The position numbers and the translations under genes are program-made. From positions 21,977,096 through 22,041,095 of the forward strand of contig OY987308.1 in assembly GCA_963920635.1 (NCBI GenBank): a stretch of 64,000 nucleotides of DNA, read 5' to 3'. Under the pieces are notes generated by a model that saw only the letters and a program-made list of their open reading frames with translations, ran no database searches and was not told the origin of the DNA. Below, piece by piece: positions 1 to 9,987 of the stretch. This DNA is from Pseudeuparius sepicola. Lineage: Eukaryota; Arthropoda; Insecta; Coleoptera; Anthribidae. The first letter of the stretch is position 1. Each line of letters begins with the position of its first letter.

Positions 1-21
1 CCCCCTTGGCTACGCCCGTGG
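1..21. mobile_element. hAT-like element terminus cut by the window edge
   Basis: The first bases read inward as a C tract followed by GGCTACGCCCGTG. The reverse complement is CACGGGCGTAGCCAAGGGGG, which has the look of the hAT-type ends found elsewhere in this window (GGCGTAGCTAAGGGGG at 9508). The rest of the element would lie outside the window. The call rests on about 20 bases only. Confidence 0.35.
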
Positions 22-820
22 TGGCGACCTATAGGCGAACGACGGAGACCGAATCGTGCTTCTTTTAGAACGCAGTCGCGACACTGCAGAAGTGACTTCT
101 AAAAGCAACAATCACGTTAAGGCGATATCTTTGTAATGGTTTAGTTGTAATGTTTATGTTTAGGTCAGTAGGACCCCGGACATTGTGTTTGTTTCTAAAT
201 AGAAGACCAACACGTTGTTTTCGTGTGGCGTAGGGTTAACTTGTTGCGACGCTGTCACAGCAGGCGTGCATACCATTCGGTTTTAAGCACTTTCACGCGA
301 TGCGACACATTTACGCTCAAATAATGAGCTCAGAAACGCGACAAGACGCCCTATGCTGAAGGACACGAATTTATTTCAATTCTAAAATAGGTATCTCATC
401 ACGCCTATCAAGTTTAAATTTCGCATAAAACTGTGAGTCATAAATCGTTGGTAATAATTTCAAGTGGCTTTTCTCTCTAATAGATTCCTAGTTAGATAAG
501 CACCCACATTATGCTTACATCCGATAAGGTATTCAATGGAAAAGGCAACATGTTCTGAAGGGAAGGAAATATTTTACCGCTAATTATTTTCGTAATCAAT
601 AAACCTCCAACACGAACATCAAGGAAAAATAATCAACCTTTGATACGAATGGCCACAGAAGATTGGTTAACAGTCATTTTGTAATCATGCAGGCAAAAAA
701 TGCAAGGTTGATGTTGAAAATATATGAACCATGATTCGGGACTAAAGAGCAGCATTTACACCCTTGGGACCTTAGAGAAGGAAAGAGAGAGGACACCGCG
801 TATAGATTTTGTTACGTCGT
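22..820. other. No recognisable gene or repeat
   Basis: Mixed sequence, GC-richer up to about 360 and then AT-rich. I found no ORF with a recognisable domain, no inverted repeat pair and no tandem repeat. Bases 820-932 probably form the 5' leader of the THAP exon that follows. Confidence 0.4.
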
Positions 821-932
821 TTTGAACGGTGGCCATTTTATATGTGGCAGACAGAGCGAGAACTTTGTGAGTTAATTTAGTGAATTTGCGAATTAAAAGA
901 AACTGTGATTAAGGGGAAATTATACTCTTACG

Positions 933-1003
933 ATGGTGAATTGTTCAGCGTTTGGTTGCAAAAGCAGAAGTGAAAAGCAAGAGCCCGGGATTTCGTTTCA
1001 CAG
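933..1003 (+). CDS. First coding exon of a THAP zinc-finger protein
   Basis: Seen: an ATG at 933 opens 23 codons plus two bases, ending in CAC AG followed by the donor GTAAAT. The peptide MVNCSAFGCKSRSEKQEPG, continuing ISFHR, has the start of a THAP (C2CH) domain: Met-Val, then two cysteines in a C-x4-C spacing with the usual FGC, then the basic stretch and a SFHR/SFHK-type segment. Known of the family: many animal THAP genes begin exactly like this, at residue 1, with the domain often split by an intron; THAP domains bind DNA and occur in host regulators and in P-element-type transposases. Missing: the second zinc ligands (a Cys and a His further on) and the AVPTF box. I tried the acceptors near 1273, 1505, 1620 and 1629 and none continues a THAP domain. 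It could be a host gene with a long first intron, a retained piece of a THAP-bearing transposon, or a broken copy. Confidence 0.62.
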
Positions 1004-1731
1004 GTAAATATTTAACAAGCTACTTTCGAAGATGCCCTAAAACTTTATTTTTCTCAATATAACTTCTTCCAATTCCTTCTACCTTGTAGTATGATAAAGT
1101 GCATTGTTTTGTTTGTAAATAGGACCAATATAATTATTGTTTAACATCGTTTTTATTGAAAATTTCTTAATTGATTATGATAGTTTCATAAAATACGGGC
1201 TGGTTTCCATGGGCGTGCATTATTTATTTTGTTTTGATTGATTCTAAACCGCCGCAAATAAATATATTTCAGCACTTGACACTAGCTTTACATTTGGGAA
1301 ATTATCTGCAAATAAATACCAATAATTCACATTACATGTAAGTCAAAATTAACTACCTTTTCATTCTTAACATTTTTGTGATATTGGCTAAAATATTGTA
1401 GTTCCAAGGGAGTAACAAATTTTAGTCCCTTGGGGTTAAACTATGACTAACTATGTACTTTATTCAATATCATTAATTAAGTTTTCATATAATAATTTTA
1501 TACAGGGTGGGGCAATAGTGTGTGGAAGTACCAAAACTGGTCTAAGAAAAGAAATATTAAATAAAAAAATGTGGGGTATTAGGGGAACTAAAAAACCATA
1601 TATTCTAAAAATATTTTCAGCTATACAGGATGTATCACGAAAGTGTGGTGACAATGAGATTTGTTTAACTCAAAAAGTTAAGAGTATGTAATTTATGTTA
1701 TTCAATAACGATTTTGAGACTTTTTAATTCC
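1004..1731. other. Presumed THAP intron, no second exon found
   Basis: AT-rich sequence after the THAP donor. An 82-codon open frame at 1443-1691 resembles nothing I know and includes a CAGGGTG-type MITE end at about 1504. No acceptor here leads into a THAP continuation. Confidence 0.4.
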
Positions 1732-1739
1732 GTTTAAAC

Positions 1740-2772
1740 AGGGACTCTTTAAAGTAAGGGGACCCAGCAGTATACTTTCCAAAGTGAGGCCTATTCTTTC
1801 CTCATGCTAATGGTATCAGTGATGCCAAGTATGCCATTTTATTGGAGAATCTATGAATATAACAGGTACTTTGATTGCTAGTAAAAATTAATAATGATTT
1901 CCATGATTTCTAAAAATTAGACTTGACAATGTTGTGTATAGAAGTGCAGAATGTGACAACTGTCAAATGAAAGAAATTTATTTTATAGTTGAAATTTATT
2001 TCCAGCAATTATTTCCACGAATTTAAGTAACAAGTATGGTGAGTCAGTAGTGCCGATTTTGCTTATGTAAGAATTTGTAGCTATTGCACTTTGTTACCAG
2101 GTTCCTCAATTCATTTGTAATATGTATACTTGAACTTTCTTCCCTTGTTGAATGTATCTACCCAAAGAACTTTCACAGATTTCGGGATGGACTGATAAGC
2201 TTAGGTCTAGTAGTTCTAATAATGTAGTTTTGCTCGGTGTTCATTATAAAATTTTTGTAATTTTATTTCTCTCCCAAGGTACCTCACAAACTTAAAATAA
2301 ACTTTGTAGTCGTAGATAAAAACTCTTTAAAAAAGACCTGACTGAAGCTACCTGCTTAATAATTTAAAATTTTCGAAATACGATTTGTTTTGAACTACCT
2401 AATTACACGTAATGCCCACGTAATGGGAATTGTAGGATTACTAAAGGCGATACAGGAAAAATCTGGTTGCAATTATTGGGACTACTACAGGCGGCCGCAT
2501 TACCTTTAATTGACACATCGGAGTATCTGGAAGTTAGAAAAGTTAAAAATTGTGAATTATGATGGGAAATATTTTGCCTCGTTTAGAATCCATGGCACTG
2601 GCATGTCACATAAAACCTGATGGCAGTTGGACACTGACATAAAATATAACCTCGTACCAGCCCCCTTGTGGTCTCCTTGGAATCGACAGAAAACAAACTT
2701 CTCCTCAAGGCTTCACTTTTCCTATGTGACAGACTGTGACATGCTGGGTCCCCTTATTTTAAAGAGTACCTG
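1740..2772 (+). mobile_element. Non-autonomous hAT-type element (MITE), family A, copy 1
   Basis: Both ends carry the inverted repeat CAGGGACTCTTTAAA followed by RTAAGGGGACCCAGCA (about 31 bp; the right end has GTACCTG in place of GTCCCTG). An exact 8-bp duplication GTTTAAAC lies at 1732-1739 and 2773-2780, the length expected of hAT transposition. The interior has no long ORF and matches the copies at 7542, 20401 and 60404. The autonomous partner is not in the window. Confidence 0.85.
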
Positions 2773-2780
2773 GTTTAAAC

Positions 2781-3250
2781 CAACTGAAACAGACGCGACC
2801 GCAAGTAACAAATTCGGCGGGGACCCCCGGCCCTGGCCCACCCCCAAACGACCAGATAATATCAAGTTAATCGATTTAACTCGACGAACATATGATTCAC
2901 TAACGATTTAAGGGGGGCAGATGGCCCGCGTGCGGCCAATACAAAAACCACGCCGTGAAATCCGGATAGGTTTTAAATGGTAATGCCCCCGGCCACGGTT
3001 CGATCCGAGTGTATGCGGCGGCCGCGCGTCTATTATTCATTTGGGCGTTTTTTGTTTTACGGGTCAGCTGCCCGGCAAGCGCGCACCCTATAAACAACAA
3101 ACTATATAAGTACAAATGTGATGCCTCTATTTCTGGTGTGGGCACACTTGCAAATAATATAGTAAAACAAATGTTTTCGGAGATACCTATACGCATTTTT
3201 CTGGTTTAGAACCGGTAATTTGCGAATATACCTTAGTATATTACATAGCG
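2781..3250. other. GC-richer stretch without recognisable transposon
   Basis: About 2810-3090 is clearly GC-richer than its surroundings and shows no ends, repeats or family resemblance to the other elements. Short open frames exist on both strands but none carries a domain. Host regulatory or other constrained DNA is possible, but there is no direct evidence. Confidence 0.25.
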
Positions 3251-3252
3251 AA

Positions 3253-3350
3253 AGTTGTAAACAGCTTACTACGTATGAGTGGAAAAGTTGCGCACGAGCC
3301 GCGCAGCGGCGAGTGCTGTAATTCCACGAGTATGTAATAAGCTTACAACT
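3253..3350. repeat. Imperfect palindrome, about 100 bp
   Basis: AGTTGTAA plus a CTTACTACGTA stretch at the left pairs with the complementary TATGTAATAAGCTTACAACT at the right, around a GC-rich centre (GCGCACGAGCCGCGCAGC). Probably a small foldback MITE; no target duplication was identified. Confidence 0.5.
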
Positions 3351-3600
3351 CGAGTTTTGTATTATAATTTTTCTCGACGAAAGAAAAACTATTATAATAG
3401 ATAAACTTGTTAAAACCTATTTTGTTTCAGCAAAGATAAGAAACTTGTTTTAGGTTTAACTATTTATTTGATAAGTTGTCGTGGTTGCATAAAATATAGA
3501 ACTGAAAAGATTTCAGTTCAAACTTCTTAATTAGCGTTTGAATAACCTGGTACGACGAAGAAAACTCCCCGGTTAACCAACTACGAAGACTCTTCAAAAA

Positions 3601-3785
3601 AAAACTCCTCACAGGATCCTCTTCACATAGAACGAGCTCCCGCCTTTCTTCCCTCGTGCTGATGTCTGGACTCTGGACACACCGTGGCAAACTACTCCTC
3701 ACGGCATCTCCTTCATGCAGGAGGGACGAGTTCACACAATTTTTTCCTGCTGATGTCTTGACACCCCGACATCTCTTCTTTTTTT
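3601..3785. repeat. Degenerate direct duplication, about 90-bp period
   Basis: ACTCCTCAC followed by similar sequence occurs at about 3604 and again at about 3693, and GCTGATGTCTGGAC at about 3658 recurs as GCTGATGTCTTGAC at about 3749. The units have diverged. No function is suggested. Confidence 0.45.
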
Positions 3786-3981
3786 TTCAAAACCAACAGT
3801 CTAAACACCCGTCATCACCACATCACGAGTGATTACATGTGTGCACATTAATCTATACTTCTGATTATCTCACAGGCAACAATTAGTATGTTGGTTAGTT
3901 GCTATGGTGACGCGGATGCCGCGCTAACAAGGCAGCCGTGATAATTGCGTTTTAATTAAGAACAGATACGTATTTTTTTTT

Positions 3982-4023
3982 ATTACGTGTCAGTCATTAC
4001 GTGTCAGTCATTACGTATCAGTG
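3982..4023. repeat. Three copies of a 14-bp tandem repeat
   Basis: ATTACGTGTCAGTC occurs twice in tandem, followed by a third copy with two substitutions. It is a plain minisatellite seed. Confidence 0.8.
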
Positions 4024-5048
4024 TTCATAACAATGGACTTAATTATAAGCTAAACCGTCCCTTAATAGGTATGTTACTAGCATAGGAGTAGAAAAAGATA
4101 TATATCTTCCAACCTTTGGGAACAAATGTTTGGATTGTTTCTCTAGCAACGTAAATCAAGAGCATATTTTAGGTTATAAAGATGGTCAAAGTCTCAGACT
4201 AATTTATTAGTCTGAGGTCAAAGTCATCAGCTGGCATCACGATTTATCAAAAAATGAACATAGGTGGAGGTGTGGGAAAGAATATAGGTAAAATTAATAC
4301 CGGCGCCTTCATCCAATGTCTAAAATATATTTTTTTAATTTAAATAATGATTTTTGCTTCTGCCCATACCAGATAAAATGGTAAAACAAACTAGGTAGAT
4401 ATAGTCACAATTTTATTTCATAATTTGGTAAGTATCTTCGATAAGTTATTTCAAGAGAATCCATAGAAAATGCAATCATTGTTTCAGCTTTTCTTTGATT
4501 TAGAAAATATATCCGAACAATGGCAAAGCCAAAATCTTCTATGTAGCCTCCGCTCTGCTTTTAATTTACGTCCAATTCCAATAATTTTTTCACCATTAAG
4601 GGCTTCCGTAAATTGCTGCAACGGGATGTTCTGATGCTTTTTATATATCATCCAAAATAGTTATTAGTGTGTAATTTTGTAATCTAAAATATAATATTAT
4701 CTTATTAATATATAAAGGTATGTAGTTATTAGAGTGGATATTTAGGTATCTACCTTATATTAGGTGTATATCATCTCTCAGTTGTTTCTTTATTTAGCTT
4801 AGTCTTCATTTAATCTCCTATAATAATAACTTTGCGGAAGGTTTTGTCATACTGGGAATCATTTCAAATGATAATTCTCAGAGTTACTTTTGCTCAAATG
4901 CGCACTGTACTTTGAACCACATATTAGTTTTGCAAAAGGCAATCTTTGGTGAGCTGCAACGGATGCTTGCAAGTTTATGTGCATATTTTATAATCTTCTT
5001 GAATTAAAATGACAATGTCGTTCTAGTGTCAAATTTTCATACCGCATT
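4024..5048. other. AT-rich DNA, nothing recognised
   Basis: No ORF of note, no paired inverted repeats and no match to the transposon families identified elsewhere in the window. Confidence 0.4.
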
Positions 5049-5574
5049 ATACGTGTTCCGTTTTCTTACCGAAGTAACAGAAATCGTTCCGTAATTGGTT
5101 TCGATAACATTTCGGTAACATTACGGAACGATACACGGAGTTACCGGAAATTACCGAAGTAATCGAGCTCCCGACCACAATAAGTTCTGTAACTTGTGGT
5201 GGTGGTAAACATTTGTAACCTGTTTTCCTATTTATTCGGTGTTTTGTGGTTGTAGTTGTTTATAACCTTGATGTTTTGTGGTTGTTTATGAAATGTGAAA
5301 GTCGAGGGAGGGCTGTTATTTTTTATTTGTTTGGCGGATATAAACATATTTGCTTCTTCGTAATTCATGATGCACGCCCCGGTCGGATTCGTCCACAGAA
5401 CACCCTCAACACAACTACAATAATAATAAAGTTCTAACCTCAACTCTTAACAACTCAAAAAACACAAATAGGTTAGGTTGATGAAGTAACGAAGGCGTTC
5501 CGTTTTGAAAGTTATTTTTGATTACAATTGACAGAAAGTGCTCGATTAATTCTGTAAGAAAACGGAACACGTAT
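5049..5574. repeat. Possible MITE bounded by a 21-bp inverted repeat
   Basis: Positions 5049-5069 (ATACGTGTTCCGTTTTCTTA plus C) are the exact reverse complement of 5554-5574. The interior is otherwise unpaired and I saw no clear target duplication. A further set of short inverted pieces built on GTTCCGTAA and TTACGGAAC lies at 5085-5130. Confidence 0.45.
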
Positions 5575-5793
5575 TTTGATTCTCTCAAAAATTTACTTGC
5601 AAGCCTATGAGGCAACATCCCACATGTTTTTTCTTTACACCAGAATCACTACTTTTATGCAAAACCAATTGAAATCTGATGATGACAATTGATTGCAACA
5701 ACTCTCCCAATAAAGGAACCCTAGCAATGACAACGCAACCATGTCTTCCACAAAATGGGATGGTTCATTTTTCTATCGCGAATCGTATATACA
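5575..5793. other. Unique spacer
   Basis: Ordinary AT-rich sequence between two repeats. Nothing recognised. Confidence 0.4.
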
Positions 5794-6522
5794 GTGTGTC
5801 CACGGATTGATGTCGGAATAGGTGTAAATGACAAAAAAATTTCGAGTTCAAATTTGACCATTTGGGGTTCAGCCCTGCTTGGATAGAAACTAATTTGTGC
5901 CATATTAGTAGTTTCGAAAAATCAAGTAGGCCTTGACAGGAACGATTTATTTATTTTCTGTGTAGGTTAAGTGCCTTTTCTGAACAAGATATCGAAAAAT
6001 GTTATTAGAAAAAGTTGCTTAGAATTCAAAATTATGTCCCTGTGCAGATTTTCAAAATAATTGGCCTACTTTGATTTTAATCCATTTCATTTAGGTAGTT
6101 GAACTTTTATATTGCCGAACACACATTTTCAGTCAATTCTAGCAATGGAGTTTAAAAAAAATAATAAAAACATGCCAACTTGACTGAAAATGTGTGTTCG
6201 GCAATATAAAAGTTCAACTACCTAAATGAAATGGATTAAAATCAAAGTAGGCCAATTATTTTGAAAATCTGCACAGGGACATAATTTTGAATTCTAAGCA
6301 ACTTTTTCTAATAACATTTTTCGATATCTTGTTCAGAAAAGGCACTTAACCTACACAGAAAATAAATAAATCGTTCCTGTCAAGGCCTACTTGATTTTTC
6401 GAAACTACTAATATGGCACAAATTAGTTTCTATCCAAGCAGGGCTGAACCCCAAATGGTCAAATTTGAACTCGAAATTTTTTTGTCATTTACACCTATTC
6501 CGACATCAATCCGTGGACACAC
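5794..6522. mobile_element. Foldback (palindromic) MITE with 343-bp arms
   Basis: 5794-6136 and 6180-6522 are essentially perfect reverse complements, separated by a 43-base loop. The ends read GTGTGTCCACGG and CCGTGGACACAC and are followed by TA-containing sequence, so a Tc1/mariner-type origin is possible. The same 38-residue peptide opens on both arms as a by-product of the palindrome and is not a gene. The lack of divergence between arms implies a young insertion or recent arm-to-arm conversion. Confidence 0.9.
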
Positions 6523-6977
6523 AGTAGGTTATACAACCGACGTCAAAAGGCAACTTAACCTCCGGTTTGCCGTGCGACTGGGGGGGAAACGACAGAAAAA
6601 AAAACCGTAATTAGCTAATTATACGTGTGTATCGCCGACGCGGACGACACGGTGCGGTGGTTCGGAAACCGAGACCAACTGTCGCGGCCGGGCGCTCGCA
6701 TCGGCAGATGTGCGACGGGGGGCGGGTCGTTTATCTCCTACCACGGACAGCTCCGGTATTTCGGAGGGGTGGTTTATGATTTTTTAATTACCGGGATATC
6801 ATATGGTCGGCAATGGGGCCATGGGGCGCACTGGATGTGAGAATTAAGTTCGCCGGTGTGGTATCTATATTCGCGTCAAGTCTCAAAAAAAAAACTTGTA
6901 CCTTGTACGTATACCTCTACCCAGCAAAAATGAATTGTGTGCAGTTTAAACTGTCACAGAAACTGACAGTCATTCAC
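6523..6977. other. GC-rich stretch without recognisable transposon
   Basis: About 6530-6860 is GC-rich with two AT islands (TTAGCTAATTATA near 6612 and TTTTTAATTACC near 6781) that contain TAATTA-type homeodomain cores. Such cores are common by chance. Short open frames here have no recognisable domain. Candidate host regulatory DNA, unproven. Confidence 0.25.
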
Positions 6978-7014
6978 AGTCTCTGCATATGGCGGGATGC
7001 CGTTTGGGTTTTTA

Positions 7015-7497
7015 CAGGGACTCTTTAAAATAAGGGGACCCAACATTATACTTTCCAAAGTGAGGCCTATTCTTTCATCATTCTAATGGTATCAGTGATG
7101 CCAAGTATGCCATTTGCCAATTAATAATGGTTTCCATGATTTCTAAAAATTAGACTTGACAATGTTGGGTCTACAATTACAGAATATGGCAACTGTCAAA
7201 TGAAACAAATTTATTGTATAGTTGAAATTCTTTAATTGTCACATCTGAGTATCGTTAGAAAACTTAAAAATTGTGAATTATGATGGGAAATTTTTTGCCT
7301 CCTTTAGAATCTATGGCACTATCTACCACATAAAACCTGATGGCAGTTGGACACTGACATATAACATAACCTTGTACCAGCCCACTTATGTAGTTTCCTT
7401 GGAGTATACAGAAAACAAACTTCCCCTCAAGGCTTCACTTTTCCTATGTGAAATGCTGGGTTTTTACCAGGGTCCCCCTTATTTTAAAGAGTCCCTG
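7015..7497 (+). mobile_element. Internally deleted hAT-type MITE, family A
   Basis: It has the family A ends and an exact 8-bp target duplication GGTTTTTA at 7007-7014 and 7498-7505. Compared with full copies it has lost the middle: sequence running into TTGAAATT joins directly to CTTTAATTGTCACATCTGAG (about 7226-7250). A short extra piece, TTTTTACCAGGG, interrupts the right terminal repeat near 7461. Confidence 0.85.
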
Positions 7498-7541
7498 GGT
7501 TTTTATCAGGGACTCTTTAAAATAAGTCCCTGGGTTTTTAC

Positions 7542-8580
7542 CAGGGACTCTTTAAAATAAGGGGACCCAGCATGTCACAGTCTATCACATAGGAAAAGTG
7601 AAGCCTTGAGGGGAAGTTTGTTTTTTGTTGACTCCATAAGGAGACCGCACAAGGGGACTGATACAAGGTTATGTTATATGTCAGTGTCCAACTGCCATCA
7701 GGTTTTATGTGACATGCCAGTGCCATAGATTCTAAAGGAGACAAAATATTTCCCATCATAATTGTCAATTTTTAAGTTTTCTAACTTCCAGATACTCAGA
7801 TGTGTCAATTAAAGGTAATGCGGCAGCCTATAGTAGTCCCAATAAATGCAACCAGATTTTTCCTGTATCACCTTTAGTAATCCTACAATTCCCATTATGA
7901 GGGCATTACGTATAAGTAGGTAGTTCAAAACAAATCGTATTTCGAAAATTTTAAATTATTAAGTAGGTAGCTTCAGTCATGTCTTTTTTTAAAGAGTTTT
8001 TATCTACGACTACAAGTTTATTTTAAGTTTGTGAGGTACCTTGGGAGAGAAATAAAATTACAAAAATTTTATAATGAACACCGAGAAAAACTGCCATCAT
8101 TAGAACTACTAGACCTAATCTTATTAGTCCATCCCGAAATCTGTGAAAGTTCTTTGGGTAGATACATTCAACAAGAGAAGAAAGTTCAAGTATACATATT
8201 ACAAATGGATTGAGGAACATGGTAACAAGGTGCAATAGCGACAAATTCTTAAATAAGCAAAATCGGCACTACTGACTTACCATACTTATTACTTAAATTC
8301 GTGGAAATAATTGCTGGAAATCAATTTCAACTGTAAAATAAATTTGTTTCATTTGACAGTTGCCATATTCTGCACTTGTAGGCACAACACTGTCAAGTCT
8401 GATTTTTAGAAATCATGGAAACCATTATTAATTTTTACTAACAATCAAAGTACCTGTTATATTCATAGATTCTCCAATAAAATGGCATACTTGGCATCAC
8501 TGAGACCATTAGAATGAGGAAAGAATAGGCCTCACTTTGGAAAGTATAATGCTGGGTCCCCACACTTTAAAGAGTCCCTG
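7542..8580 (-). mobile_element. hAT-type MITE, family A, near full length, reversed
   Basis: It begins with the family's right end and finishes with its left end, 1039 bp in all. Flanks GTTTTTAC (7534-7541) and GTTTTAC (8581-8587) fit a duplicated target with one T lost. A 35-base scrap of terminal repeat (7506-7541) lies between this copy and the deleted copy, so at least two insertion or rearrangement events happened here. No coding capacity. Confidence 0.82.
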
Positions 8581-8860
8581 GTTTTACAGTGGCGCGCACC
8601 TTTGAGTTGTTTCGACAAACTAATCGAGGCAGATGTCCTCATTTTTCGTGAAATCAGTACCTACAATACAGGCAAAAAATTATAAGGTACGTTTCTTTCT
8701 TTAAGTTTAGGAATCCTTGATAATACCGCAATTCTAATTTTATATTTCCAATTATGAAGAAGTAGGTACCTACAGAAACGCTTATGCCACTTTGGTGCAC
8801 GAGTTCAAAAGTTAATTTAAATTGCAAAATCGCAAGTTACAAAATTAAAAACAAAAAAGT

Positions 8861-9496
8861 TGAGGGGAATACTTATGTCACATGAATAAGCACGTACAGG
8901 GTATTTTGAAAGGTAACTTTTTAAGTTTTTCATTGACAGGAAATATTGAAATTAAAATTCTTGGGCTTGGGAGACCAACTCTATATTTACAATTATTTGA
9001 ACCAGATAAAGCTGCAAGTAAATTTTTCTAGGAATATATACCACAAGAACAAGTGGATATGTGGATGCGACAAATTAAATTCACTGTTTTGTTTTCCCTG
9101 TTTACTGTTTTAAAGTTACGTATTATCAGCAACTTTGAGGAAACAGTTATAGAACATTACATTATGCACTTTCTTTATACCTACCGACTGCACTAATAGC
9201 CAGTTGACTGGGTTCTATATAAAGGTTGTAGCCAGATGTCTGAAGCGGAATTATTATTTTTTTACTTGGCAGGTCACTCGAGTTGATTGCGGCGAGTGGC
9301 CTAATAACTATTTGGTGGATTATGTAAAGCTCGTCGAGGCGGTCGGTCGGCCAGAAAGAGCGCGATAAAAAATTTGCATGAAACTCTGCGTTGTTAGCCG
9401 GGCCCGGGGCGGGTCTGGTTTAGGCGAATCGATAACAGGGTAAAACGGCAACAAATAAACGCGGTTCTCTTAATTTTTTTGTGCTTAATACGGCTA
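8861..9496. other. Unclassified DNA, GC-rich at 9290-9480
   Basis: The first part is AT-rich. The last 190 bp contains GGTCGGTCGGCCAG and GGGCCCGGGGCGGG blocks with no sign of transposon ends. No recognisable ORF. Confidence 0.3.
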
Positions 9497-9621
9497 TAGG
9501 GTGGCATTGGCGTAGCTAAGGGGGGGCTGGGGGGAGCTAAGCCCCACCTGGTATAAAAATAGCCCCCCCTGACAAATTCCAGCGTTTATTTTTATAATGT
9601 TTTTGACATTATAGGTTTACA

Positions 9622-9877
9622 TTAAAGAATTTCAACTATACAATAAATTTGTTTCATTTGACAGTTGCCATGTTCTGTATTTGTAGACACAACATTGTCA
9701 ACTCTAATTTTTAGAAATCATGGAAACCATTATTAATTTTTACTAACAATCAAAGTACCCGTTTTATTCTCCAATAAAATGGCATACTTGGCATCACTGA
9801 TACCATTAGAATTTGGAAAGAATAGGCCTCACTTTGGAAAGTATAATGCTGGGTCCCCTTACTTTAAAGAGTCCCTG
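9622..9877 (-). mobile_element. Truncated family A hAT MITE
   Basis: Only one terminal repeat remains, at 9877 (GAGTCCCTG). The other side stops at TTAAAGAATTTCAAC, the same internal junction as in the deleted copy at 7015-7497, so it derives from the deletion subfamily and later lost its other half. Confidence 0.75.
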
Positions 9878-9987
9878 GCATCACTGCGAACCTGGACTGC
9901 TGGACGTGACTGCTTACTGTGATTGATATGTAATACTGCGAAGACGCCAATGTACATCTATATTTTTGCTTATGCAGTATCAGTATA

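Larger units (their letters stand above)
6978..8860. repeat. Partial copy of the 47390-49905 repeat, split by hAT elements
   Basis: CAGTCTCTGCATATGGCGGG at about 6979 and, beyond the inserted hAT DNA, CAGTGGCGCGCACCTTTGAG from about 8586 together match one continuous stretch at 49476-49700. The match goes on through the TTTTTCGTGAAATCAGTA and CGCCACTTTGGTGCA-type segments. This is therefore a broken copy of that element's right arm, and its insertion point is known from the undisturbed paralogue. Confidence 0.8.

Noticed and set aside
1443..1691. 82-codon ORF as the second THAP exon
   Set aside because: None of the nearby acceptors gives the expected Cys-x2-His, Trp or AVPTF features in frame with the first exon.
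2985..3015. Possible tRNA because of GGTTCGATCC
   Set aside because: The flanking bases do not form a T-arm stem and no acceptor stem, D-arm or anticodon arm could be built around it.
5721..6610. The same 38-residue peptide (MAQISFYPSRAEPQMVKF...) open on both strands
   Set aside because: It is encoded by the two arms of a perfect palindrome, so the duplication is of DNA, not of a gene. No domain.
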